NCBI GenBank assembly: GCA_964603655.1
Contig: CAZRVZ010000228.1
Coordinates: 1-22,994, forward strand
Source of the DNA: JACPWY01 sp964603655
Lineage (GTDB): Bacteria; Bdellovibrionota; FAC87; UBA2466
Length of the DNA stretch: 22,994 bases
Direction of reading: 5' to 3'
Shown in pieces: positions 8,250-15,037 of this stretch. The stretch's first letter is position 1, and each line of letters starts with the position of its first letter. Position numbers and translations under genes: made by a program. The notes under the pieces are model-generated. The model ran no database searches, was not told where the DNA came from, and saw nothing but the letters and a program-made list of their open reading frames with translations.

Positions 8250-8253
8250 GGAA

Positions 8254-9834
8254 ATGGTTTCGGTTAAAACAGCTTTTCGAGTGGGTCCCGACGGAGCGAT
8301 CGCCGAGGTGGAGGCGGTTAAGATTCGCGCGCTGCCGTCACTCACGATCACGGGCCTTGCAGGGGATATTGTCCGCGAGAGCAGGGAGCGGGTGTTGGGT
8401 TGCCTTTCACAGCTTGGGTTTGCGGATATTCCCTCGGGAAAAGTCGTTGTTCACTTGGTTCCGGCTGGCGAAAAAAAACAGGGCAGCCATTTTGATTTGG
8501 CAATCGCTCTCGCCGTACTCGCGGTCGAGAATAAAATTCCGCGGGAAATCCTGTCAAACTGGGGAGTCCTGGGCGAACTCACTCTCGATGGACGCATTCG
8601 CAGTGTCAGTGGATCTGTGGCGTTGATGGGGGCGCTTCTCGCCTCAGGTGTTAAGTTTCTCATTGTGCCGGAGCAAAACCGCCATGACGCGGCGTTGATG
8701 GGAACGCCCCGGGTGAAACTGGCGAACACGGTGGCCGAAGTCATTGCGCTCGCCAGAGGGACTGGGGATCTGCCGTCGCCGCAAGCGCTACTGCACGGCG
8801 AGTTCCAAATCGAATCGAGCCATCTTGAATTGAATAGGCTCGAATCGCCAGGGCTCAAATCGATGGGTCGCAACTCAAATCCGCGCGCGGCCAATCCGTT
8901 TGCCGATGTTGTCGGGCAGTCGATAGCCAAACGGGCGCTCGCCGTGGCGGTGGCCGGAAGACACCACACTCTTTTAGTGGGCTCCCCGGGCATCGGAAAA
9001 TCGATCCTGGTACAGGCGGCGGCCGATTTACACCCGCGTTTGACAAGAACTGAGCTTATCGAAACGCTTCGAGTTTCCGACGTAGTGGAACCAAACCTTT
9101 TGGGATCGCCCCCATTTCGAACTCCGCACCACAGCATTTCGACTAGTGCCTTTTTAGGAGGGGGAACTGGTCAGCTGGTTCCGGGTGAAGTCACCCTGGC
9201 TCACCGAGGAATTTTGTTTCTGGATGAGTTTCCGGAGTTTCGTCGTGACGCCATCGAGGGGTTACGCGAGCCCCTGGAGACTGGACTCATTCACCTGCAC
9301 CGGGTGGGAAGGCGATATGCATGGCCTGCACGGTTTACCCTGATGGCGGCGATGAATCCCTGCCCTTGCGGGCATGCTCTGGACCCGAAGCGGACCTGCA
9401 CCTGCAGCGATGAAAAACGTTTGGCCTATTCGCGCCGGATCTCTGGACCCATATTGGATCGGATGGACATGAGGGTAATTTTGAAGTCGAGCGACTGTTC
9501 GGGAGAGTCAGAAAATTATAGTGTGGTCCACGGCGATGTGGATGAGGCTGTAGAACGCCAACGCCATCGCTTTCGCTCGGTTGAAAATATTTCCCGCAAT
9601 GCGGATGTGAATTGGGGATCGAACTGGTCTTTGCTCCAGGTGCCGGTTGAAGCGCCAGAATGGATTCGGCAGCTTTCTCAGCAGCCCGTTAACTTAAGAG
9701 CGATTCACAAGGTTCTGCGCGTGGCGCGAACCATTGCCGATCTGGATCAAGTTGAGACGGTTAAAAGGGATCAGGTAGTGGAGGCCTGGCAGCTCAGATG
9801 TCGCTGTTCTTTGATACAGTCGATGCAGCATTAA
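8254..9834 (+). CDS. comM: YifB/ComM-type Mg-chelatase-like AAA+ ATPase
   Basis: ComM is a hexameric branch-migration helicase that helps integrate incoming DNA during natural transformation; YifB-family members also occur in non-competent bacteria. From ATG 8254 the product is 526 aa. The ChlI-like N-terminal domain contains LPSLTITGLAGDIVRESRERV and FDLAIALAVLA. The Walker A motif GSPGIGKS is at 243-250, Walker B ILFLDE at 320-325, and MNPCPCGH at 367-374 is followed by the Cys cluster CTCS. The C-terminal Mg-chelatase domain ends LRAIHKVLRVARTIADL. The family usually begins just before the MxxVxTA segment, so I prefer 8254 over ATG 8221 or GTG 8212. It overlaps comF by 37 bp, implying one operon. 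Confidence 0.9.
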   Translation: MVSVKTAFRVGPDGAIAEVEAVKIRALPSLTITGLAGDIVRESRERVLGCLSQLGFADIPSGKVVVHLVPAGEKKQGSHFDLAIALAVLAVENKIPREILSNWGVLGELTLDGRIRSVSGSVALMGALLASGVKFLIVPEQNRHDAALMGTPRVKLANTVAEVIALARGTGDLPSPQALLHGEFQIESSHLELNRLESPGLKSMGRNSNPRAANPFADVVGQSIAKRALAVAVAGRHHTLLVGSPGIGKSILVQAAADLHPRLTRTELIETLRVSDVVEPNLLGSPPFRTPHHSISTSAFLGGGTGQLVPGEVTLAHRGILFLDEFPEFRRDAIEGLREPLETGLIHLHRVGRRYAWPARFTLMAAMNPCPCGHALDPKRTCTCSDEKRLAYSRRISGPILDRMDMRVILKSSDCSGESENYSVVHGDVDEAVERQRHRFRSVENISRNADVNWGSNWSLLQVPVEAPEWIRQLSQQPVNLRAIHKVLRVARTIADLDQVETVKRDQVVEAWQLRCRCSLIQSMQH

Positions 9835-10517
9835 GAGAAATCTGCTCGCCGACCTGCTTTAGCTGTGGTCGCGGCTGTTTTCGTTCACTGTGCGGGAAAT
9901 GCGACCGTTTCGAGAAAACGGCTGGGGTCAATCTCAATTGCATTCCACTCGAAGCAACCTTGTCTAAATTTTACTTAAATTCGGTGGCACAAAAGATTCT
10001 GCATCGGGTGAAACTTGGGCGAGAGTATCGTTGGCTTTACCATTTTGAATCGGAATGTGTTCTGGATGGCTTGGATTGGGGACCGAAAGATTGTTTGATC
10101 CCCGTGCCGCTTCACCGGTTTCGGTTTGCCAATCGGACATTCAACCAGAGTGAAATTCTGGCCCGAATGTTGGCTGAACGTCATGGCCTCGCGATGGATC
10201 GGAATTTCTTGAAAAAAAACCGCTGGACGAGACCACAGAGCCGGTTGACTCGGTTCGCGCGCGGTCGAAATCTCCGACGCGCATTTTCGTGCGCTCTATC
10301 GCCACAACCTCCGCAATCGGTAATCCTGGTGGATGATGTATTTACGACCGGAGCCACCTTGATGGCTTGCTGTCATGCGTTGAAACGTGCCGGTGTGGAA
10401 CGGGTACGCGGGTGGACGCTTTTTCGCACGCCGCTATTTATACTTCCCGTCGGCACTGCGCCCCGTCCGGACTCAGAATTCGGACAAATTGAAAAAGCGC
10501 CCCAGATGAATTATTAA
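9798..10517 (+). CDS. comF: ComF family phosphoribosyltransferase-like protein
   Basis: ComF proteins are needed for the handling of single-stranded DNA after uptake and interact with other competence proteins. The 239-residue product has an N-terminal zinc-finger cluster (C16, C20, C23, C27, C32, C35). It continues through IPVPLHRFRFANRTFNQSEILA to the PRPP-binding loop VILVDDVFTTGAT at 175-187. The order and length are typical of ComF/GntX. The ATG lies within the 3' end of comM, and the zinc finger starts soon after it, supporting this start. Its stop codon overlaps the -10 box proposed for the downstream tRNA gene. Function in this organism depends on the presence of a DNA-uptake apparatus that is not in the window. 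Confidence 0.88.
   Translation: MSLFFDTVDAALREICSPTCFSCGRGCFRSLCGKCDRFEKTAGVNLNCIPLEATLSKFYLNSVAQKILHRVKLGREYRWLYHFESECVLDGLDWGPKDCLIPVPLHRFRFANRTFNQSEILARMLAERHGLAMDRNFLKKNRWTRPQSRLTRFARGRNLRRAFSCALSPQPPQSVILVDDVFTTGATLMACCHALKRAGVERVRGWTLFRTPLFILPVGTAPRPDSEFGQIEKAPQMNY
10489..10517 (+). promoter_or_regulatory. Sigma70-type promoter of tRNA-Thr
   Basis: TTGAAA at 10489-10494 and TATTAA at 10512-10517 are separated by exactly 17 bp. Initiation would fall about 9 bases before the mature tRNA at 10533. The -10 box overlaps the comF stop codon. Spacing and position relative to the tRNA make this the most convincing promoter in the window. Confidence 0.55.
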
Positions 10518-10532
10518 TACCCAATTAAACGC

Positions 10533-10605
10533 GCCGACGTAGCTCAGTTGGTAGAGCAGCTCATTCGTAATGAGCAGGTCTCCGGTTCAAGTCCGGACGT
10601 CGGCT
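10533..10605 (+). tRNA. tRNA-Thr (anticodon CGT)
   Basis: All 73 bases fold into a cloverleaf. The acceptor stem is GCCGACG/CGTCGGC with discriminator T. The D-arm is GCTC-AGTTGGTA-GAGC, the anticodon stem GCTCA/TGAGC has loop TTCGTAA and anticodon CGT at 10566-10568, and the T-arm is TCCGG-TTCAAGT-CCGGA. Anticodon CGT reads ACG codons. CCA is not encoded. The 3' 45 bases are duplicated exactly at 12723-12767, so this gene is the apparent integration site of the island that follows and remains intact. Confidence 0.97.
10561..10605 (+). repeat. attachment-site-like direct repeat, copy 1 (tRNA-Thr 3' part)
   Basis: 45 bp from the anticodon stem to the discriminator base are identical to 12723-12767. 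Flanking bases differ on both sides (C versus A before, G versus T after). A repeat that ends exactly at a tRNA 3' end is the usual footprint of tyrosine-recombinase integration. Confidence 0.9.
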
Positions 10606-10634
10606 GAATGAAATCGGGGAGTTAGGAATGTTGG

Positions 10635-10838
10635 ATGGATGAGATGAAGTCGCGGGGTACCACTGGGGTACCAAAAAACAAGAATCAAAAACCGAACAAG
10701 GGACGACTCAAAAAGAAGAAAAATAAAACTGTCTCAACACTGCTCCCCATCATTCCGCCCCTTAAACAACCAAGAAACGTACCGTTAGTTCAATCCCAGA
10801 CCCCCGAGCCGAAAAACTCTCTGCCGCCAGTCGGTTAG
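10635..10838 (+). pseudogene. Lys/Pro-rich fragment, possible 5' part of a frameshifted barrel gene
   Basis: This 67-codon frame has no recognised family. It is very basic (KKKKNK near residue 30) and becomes proline-rich (LLPIIPPLKQPRNVP, then TPEPKNSLPPVG), resembling a periplasmic linker rather than a globular protein. It has no hydrophobic signal sequence. It stops at 10836-10838. The barrel frame immediately downstream is already open from 10766, so the two overlap by about 70 bases in different frames. A single small indel in 10766-10838 would join them into one protein. It could equally be non-coding sequence, so confidence is low. Confidence 0.3.
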
Positions 10839-10894
10839 AGTCCGTTGCGGGTAGCATCAATCTAGGTATCGTATTCGGCATTAGCTCGTCTGAT

Positions 10895-11398
10895 ATGGCG
10901 GTCAAACCGACTGCGTCCACCTCATCCGTCACGGGATTACTATTTGGTGTTACAAGTGAAAGCAAACTATCCAACTCAACGTATTTAAGCTCAGAAGTCC
11001 TCTATACACAAATGGGGTATTCCCAATTGATGTCTGGAGTTGAAGCGGTATTTGAATATAATGCTCTAAAGATTCCGGTGCTTCTAAAGAAAAAAACCTA
11101 TCCTGGACCGGACGGCGTTCGATTCGGTGTTTTTGCAGGGCCAAGTGTTGCCTTCCGGCTATCCACCCAATTAAAATATGGAACACAAACCGTGAACGCT
11201 GAAACACATACCCAATCAACGTTGTTCTCGTTAGAGGCTGGGGCCCTTTTGGAACAATCATTGCGAGATGGATTAGCGCTCTATGGAGCTGCAAGATATG
11301 TATACGGACTAACCAATCTTGAAAAACCAGAGACAACTGGATCGTCAACCATGAATCGTGATATCCAAATTACGGCGGGGCTTTGTTGGGCGTTTTAA
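10895..11398 (+). CDS. Beta-barrel-like protein, N-terminally incomplete
   Basis: The 167 residues from ATG 10895 resemble the C-terminal two thirds of a small outer-membrane barrel: alternating strands with Gly/Tyr-rich turns, including VRFGVFAGPSVAFRL, FSLEAGALLEQSL, LALYGAARYVYGLTNL and the final strand IQITAGLCWAF with terminal Phe. The frame is open back to 10766 without a start codon, and those upstream residues (SINLGIVFGISS) look like an earlier barrel strand. No signal peptide exists in frame. It is therefore probably a truncated or frameshifted gene, possibly joined originally to the Lys/Pro-rich frame. It resembles the barrel protein at 7571-8173 (shared ARYxxGLxNL) and lies within the tRNA islet. 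Confidence 0.55.
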   Translation: MAVKPTASTSSVTGLLFGVTSESKLSNSTYLSSEVLYTQMGYSQLMSGVEAVFEYNALKIPVLLKKKTYPGPDGVRFGVFAGPSVAFRLSTQLKYGTQTVNAETHTQSTLFSLEAGALLEQSLRDGLALYGAARYVYGLTNLEKPETTGSSTMNRDIQITAGLCWAF

Positions 11399-11433
11399 AA
11401 AATGTCCGTCGCAACGACAGTGGCGCGGCGGGT

Positions 11434-11604
11434 CTACGTATTCGAGGTATTTCTAAGCGGGGTTTTTTCGAGTGCCTTGATGAAAGCCCCCATTTCAGCT
11501 TCCATGCGTTTCGAAAGCTTGCCGGGAACAGCGAGCTTTTGAACAGTCGCTTGCGCTCTCTTTTTAAGTTTCGTCTTCATGGCGAGTGATATCCTCTTCT
11601 TCAT
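11434..11604 (-). CDS. Small basic protein downstream of zeta-like kinase
   Basis: The 56-residue product is not recognised. It is Lys-rich and apparently all-helical: KTKLKKRAQATVQKL, then LSKRMEAEMGAFIKALEK. It follows the kinase stop codon closely, so the two are probably co-transcribed. The start is uncertain: ATG 11604 is used here; ATG 11580 is preceded by AGAGGA at a rather long distance. An antitoxin or accessory role is suggested only by position. Canonical epsilon antitoxins are longer and encoded upstream of zeta. Confidence 0.45.
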   Translation of the reverse strand: MKKRISLAMKTKLKKRAQATVQKLAVPGKLSKRMEAEMGAFIKALEKTPLRNTSNT

Positions 11605-11649
11605 ATCGTCTATTTTAGCTGGAAAAATTAGCCAACTCAATGCATTGCA

Positions 11650-12534
11650 TCATTTCTGAAGGGCGCTTTCAAGGTTCCCAGCAGGACCAACACATTGTAA
11701 ATATTGATTATAAAGCCCTTTATCTTCATACGTTTTTATCCCGGCAGACGCCTTGAGAATGATTCTTCCCGGCTGCCCGTCTAATTCATTATCGGTGAGA
11801 ACCATTAGGTCAACAAGGCGCAGTAGTTCAACGAGAGTTCTCGGGCAATTGTCATAAGTTCTCTTAATCGTCTCCGGCGAAACAAACCGGCCCCCCGATT
11901 CAAAACGCTTTATCGCGCGCTCCTGCCCTTTTTGTTCGGTCACATGGGTCGAAACTAAAATAATTTCAAAACCATTTGTTCGCATTTCTGCAATCCGTTC
12001 CCGAATAGCCTTGGTCTCGACGAGACTGCCCTCATAGATGACACTCATTTTTTGTTTAATGGCTTTTTTGAATGTCGTCGCGGCCAATGATCCTGATTCC
12101 ACACGCGTAAAGTCTGCCGCGAATTTTATCCTATTTGAATGCATAAACACATATTCGGGGATCTGTTTTTTCATCAAATCAAAATCCAGATGTAAATACC
12201 GATCTCGATGCTTATCATTTAAATTTAGAAAAAGTTCTATGGCCGAAGTTTTACCAGACGCGATACCGCCATGAGTGAGGATACACACGGGATTTTCTTC
12301 GATGAATTTTTCTGCCCCTTTGAGTGTCGCCTCCCGAATCTGTTTTCGAAGTTGGAGCCGTAAAGCACTGTGGGGGTGCCCTTCAACGGCAAGGTCGGCA
12401 CTTTGTGAGCAAGCAACTTTCGTGTAATCTATCCAATTGAGATCGGTCTCCTCCAGGGGCGTGGAGGGAACGAGAACCCCTACATCATTAATCAACCATT
12501 CACGATTTCCCCAATAAACCGGAATCTTTTTCAC
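11650..12534 (-). CDS. Zeta-toxin-family P-loop kinase with N-terminal extension
   Basis: Zeta/PezT toxins phosphorylate UDP-N-acetylglucosamine and block wall synthesis; related kinases act on other small molecules. From GTG 12534 the product is 294 aa. After about 85 residues of unassigned N-terminal sequence come the P-loop GGIASGKT (89-96), LDFDLMKKQIPEY (116-128), VESGSLA (145-151) and YEGSL (167-171). These are followed by GFEIILVSTHV, the Arg-containing RFESGGRFVSPETIKRTY (210-227) and VDLMVLTDNE. This order and spacing follow the zeta family. The start is uncertain, since TTG 12609 would also be in frame. No antitoxin gene lies upstream inside the islet. Only a small basic protein follows. 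Whether it is toxic cannot be told from the sequence. Confidence 0.72.
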   Translation of the reverse strand: MKKIPVYWGNREWLINDVGVLVPSTPLEETDLNWIDYTKVACSQSADLAVEGHPHSALRLQLRKQIREATLKGAEKFIEENPVCILTHGGIASGKTSAIELFLNLNDKHRDRYLHLDFDLMKKQIPEYVFMHSNRIKFAADFTRVESGSLAATTFKKAIKQKMSVIYEGSLVETKAIRERIAEMRTNGFEIILVSTHVTEQKGQERAIKRFESGGRFVSPETIKRTYDNCPRTLVELLRLVDLMVLTDNELDGQPGRIILKASAGIKTYEDKGLYNQYLQCVGPAGNLESALQK

Positions 12535-12722
12535 GATTGTGCTGCCCCCAGCGGTGTATTTGCTGGTCTGGTGTCCGATTCCACCATTTCGTTCAGCCGC
12601 GCATCCCAATTTTGCAAGGCTTCCCTCTTCTCCTTGTCGTAAGAATGTCTATCGTAAAATGATGAACAGCACTTATATCGTGCATTTCGTTTCACTCTGT
12701 TTCACCGGATTCCACTTTTTCA

Positions 12723-12767
12723 TCATTCGTAATGAGCAGGTCTCCGGTTCAAGTCCGGACGTCGGCT
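12723..12767 (+). repeat. attachment-site-like direct repeat, copy 2 (distal islet end)
   Basis: Exact 45-bp copy of the tRNA-Thr 3' part at 10561-10605, beginning 2162 bp downstream of it. It has no 5' half, so it is not a functional tRNA gene. It marks the far boundary of the inserted segment. Confidence 0.9.
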
Positions 12768-12869
12768 TTGAAACAACCGCGCGTGTCTGTTCCCAAATCT
12801 GTGGCTAAGCCGCGTGAGCCCCACTTCTCGGCCCTTCACTCCTCGTAGGGAACCAATTCAGGGTTCTCG

Positions 12870-13982
12870 TCAGTCGACCGAGAGGTCGACCATGATGAGC
12901 GATCGCCAGTGTTCCCCGGTGATTTGAGGAGCGATATAAAGATCGGTGCCGCTCAACCAGGATCGTTTATGCGAAAGTTCAGCTACGGTAAGTCCCAATC
13001 CGAGCGCCCTCTCCGTTTCCTGAATCGGGTCAAACAGGCGTATGGGAGCGCCCGGTTTCCAGCCAACCAGTAAGGGAAAGGCGGGGTTTGGCGAGAATAG
13101 TTCGAACGCCTCGGTGTTGAGGTATTTGCATCCAACAGCATTCCACCAGATGAGATTCTTATTGGCTAAAAAAAGACCAAAGGCAGAGGTCTCTGAAAAA
13201 TAAACGAAATCGGTAATGGGGGAGGGGATCTCCGGTCCGTTTTCCGCAACGGGTCTGATTTTGCACGATTTAACATTCGCTTCGTAAAGTCCGGCCACCG
13301 GATTAGCCGCGTTCCTCTGATGAATTGCGTAGAAGAATGCGAAAGGGTAAATGGCTCCGCGGGCGAATTTTATCTCGCCCCACTGAACAGGTGTGCTGAG
13401 TTCACAAATGTTTTCCGAAGTCTCGTTTATCCGGTTGGCCCGAACGATCATTGTACGATTGTACTCGTCTCCATAGTGGCATCCGGTTGCCAAATAAGCT
13501 GCCGAATCATTCCAAAAAAGTAACTCGGCCTTTTGCGCGGGCTCGCTGAAGTTAATGGTGGAAAGGTGGTTTCGTCTTCGATCGAAGGTCCATAGTTGGT
13601 CCGTGTTCCCTTCGTTGGAAATAAAGCGACCCTCGGGGTCGATCACTCGAGAAAGCGCCAAGAACGCATTCCAAATTCTGGGGAAATGGCCCCCTGTTTT
13701 GAGATTTTTTTCCCAAACTTCTCCATTTTGATTTCGATAGAGCAGCGTGCGCTCAGACTCAACCATGACCAGTTCCTGAATATTTCCGGACGCACTGAGG
13801 GGGAGCCAATCCAAGGTTTCAGATCCAGCAATCTGCGAGAAGGGTACGCCGCCGCCTCCACCCCCACCCACACACCGGAGCGTTGCAATAGCGGTTGTCT
13901 GATAGCCGGCCATCAGGAGTCCTAAACCAACAATCGAAATCGACATTTTAAAGTTCCTCGTCCATATGAGTCCCTCAGCCAT
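12870..13982 (-). CDS. Secreted protein of unknown function, possible beta-propeller
   Basis: I do not recognise the family. The 370-residue product starts with a basic N-terminus and a hydrophobic segment (about residues 13-32, MSISIVGLGLLMAGYQTTAI) that reads as a signal peptide. A run of seven glycines (about 40-46) follows Cys37. The body has repeated WxxD/N-type and aromatic-rich strands (DWLPLSASGNIQELV, LLYRNQNGEVWEKNL, QLWTFDRRRNHLSTINF, LLFWNDSAAYLATG, LIWWNAVGCKYL), suggesting a propeller-like periplasmic domain. The ATG overlaps the stop of the TPR-like gene in TAATG, with AGGAG just upstream. The two are therefore translationally coupled and likely work together. The 3' end is 102 bp from the islet border. 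Confidence 0.7.
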   Translation of the reverse strand: MAEGLIWTRNFKMSISIVGLGLLMAGYQTTAIATLRCVGGGGGGGVPFSQIAGSETLDWLPLSASGNIQELVMVESERTLLYRNQNGEVWEKNLKTGGHFPRIWNAFLALSRVIDPEGRFISNEGNTDQLWTFDRRRNHLSTINFSEPAQKAELLFWNDSAAYLATGCHYGDEYNRTMIVRANRINETSENICELSTPVQWGEIKFARGAIYPFAFFYAIHQRNAANPVAGLYEANVKSCKIRPVAENGPEIPSPITDFVYFSETSAFGLFLANKNLIWWNAVGCKYLNTEAFELFSPNPAFPLLVGWKPGAPIRLFDPIQETERALGLGLTVAELSHKRSWLSGTDLYIAPQITGEHWRSLIMVDLSVD

Positions 13983-14785
13983 TAAATCTCCTGAGCTTTG
14001 CGTTTGTCGGTCGTCCGTGCCTTTGTCCGTTCAGCGGGTTTTTGAGGTGCAAATTGTCTGAGCCACTGAAGGTGATTCTCCAAACTGCGGCAGCGTTTGA
14101 TTTTAAGAAACTCCTCGACCTCTCCGATAATTCGCCGACCGTCTTTCCTGTTTTTCTGCCCGAAAAATACCCGCGCCAGAATAATTTTTGACCACCAAAA
14201 GAGATACCAATTGGACTCGAGTGTCACCTGCGAGAGGACCTCGCTCAGTAGAATCACTGCCGAATCGAGTTGCTTTTCATCGGTGAGAATTTTGGCCCGC
14301 CACACCCGGTACATCAATTTGAGAATCGGATCGGTTATCTCGTCCAGTTCCACCCCGAAAATCAACTGGCGACAGGCGGCCAGATCGTTTTTCATGTCGT
14401 AATAATCCGCAAGCATCATACGGGCCTTGAGTCGGTAGTCCTCGGCCAGTGGATCGCGCATGAGGTTTTCAAAAATCTGTCGGGCCGATTCGGTACGGGG
14501 CTCCGGTAAATAGGAATAAACAATTCCCAACTGGTAAGCGATAGACGGATCCTTGAGCTTGACGTACCAGCGCTCCAGCTCCCCCATGTAAAATTTGAGC
14601 TCGCTCGTCTTACCTAACTCAGCAAGCACTCGCGCAAACATTCCGATGTATTCGGCGTGGCGTTTTTCGGGTTGGAAGGGAATCCGGTCAAAAAACCGGC
14701 GAAATATCGAGTAGGCCTCGAGCAAACGCAACGAATAGAAGTGTTCCTTGGCAAGAATAAGGAGGCTGTCCGAGGTGTTGGCCAT
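13982..14785 (-). CDS. TPR-like helical repeat protein
   Basis: The 267-residue protein is predicted almost entirely alpha-helical, with paired helices of TPR type (LLILAKEHFYSLRLLEAYSIFRRFF, IAYQLGIVYSYLPEPRTESARQIFENL, RLKARMMLADYYDMKNDLAACRQLIF, LMYRVWRAKILTDEKQLDSAVILL). It has a basic C-terminal tail (about 245-267, KPAERTKARTTDKRK). No signal peptide or membrane helix is visible, so it is probably a cytoplasmic scaffold. The first gene of a two-gene operon, it is coupled by a one-base overlap to the secreted protein downstream. No Shine-Dalgarno is evident before the ATG. The specific function is unknown. Confidence 0.68.
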   Translation of the reverse strand: MANTSDSLLILAKEHFYSLRLLEAYSIFRRFFDRIPFQPEKRHAEYIGMFARVLAELGKTSELKFYMGELERWYVKLKDPSIAYQLGIVYSYLPEPRTESARQIFENLMRDPLAEDYRLKARMMLADYYDMKNDLAACRQLIFGVELDEITDPILKLMYRVWRAKILTDEKQLDSAVILLSEVLSQVTLESNWYLFWWSKIILARVFFGQKNRKDGRRIIGEVEEFLKIKRCRSLENHLQWLRQFAPQKPAERTKARTTDKRKAQEI

Positions 14786-15037
14786 TTTAGGATGCGTTGC
14801 GAAGATATTTTCAGCCTATCACAACACTTAATCGCTTGCAGCGCGGACCGCATATGGGAGCGCCGCACGAGAACTATTGTTAACAAATCTCAAGGTGAGT
14901 TCACGCGCCGATACCAGAGCGTGGTAGCCTTAAACAACAGCATCATTTTGTACATTGGTTTTTTGTTGACGCGACGAAGTAATCATTCGCTCAAACATTC
15001 TTGCGGCGCCCTCGCTAAGCAGGAACTGGAGGGAATT

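Larger units (their letters stand above)
10606..12767. mobile_element. 2.16-kb genomic islet inserted at tRNA-Thr
   Basis: The segment lies between the intact tRNA-Thr gene and a second 45-bp copy of its 3' part, which is the structure left by site-specific integration into a tRNA gene. Contents are a Lys/Pro-rich fragment and a barrel-like fragment on the plus strand, then a zeta-toxin-like kinase and a small basic protein on the minus strand. No integrase, excisionase, relaxase or replication gene can be seen. It must therefore be a decayed element, or a cassette mobilised by an integrase encoded elsewhere. The minus-strand genes look AT-richer than the backbone. Confidence 0.72.

Noticed and set aside
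8451..9137. Long minus-strand frame opposite comM (228 codons)
   Set aside because: Low-complexity Ser/Pro/Arg composition typical of the antisense of a coding sequence; comM motifs on the plus strand are decisive.
10654..10672. GGGGTACC repeated twice just inside the islet
   Set aside because: Two short copies only; too little to call a regulatory site or integrase arm site.
12539..12808. Plus-strand frame across the distal islet repeat
   Set aside because: Runs through the att-like copy and the toxin gene 5' end without ribosome binding site or family signal.
14657..15037. In-frame upstream extension of the carboxypeptidase by 127 residues
   Set aside because: It overlaps the opposite-strand TPR gene and lacks coding character. 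The strong GGAGGG and signal peptide fix the start at 15038.
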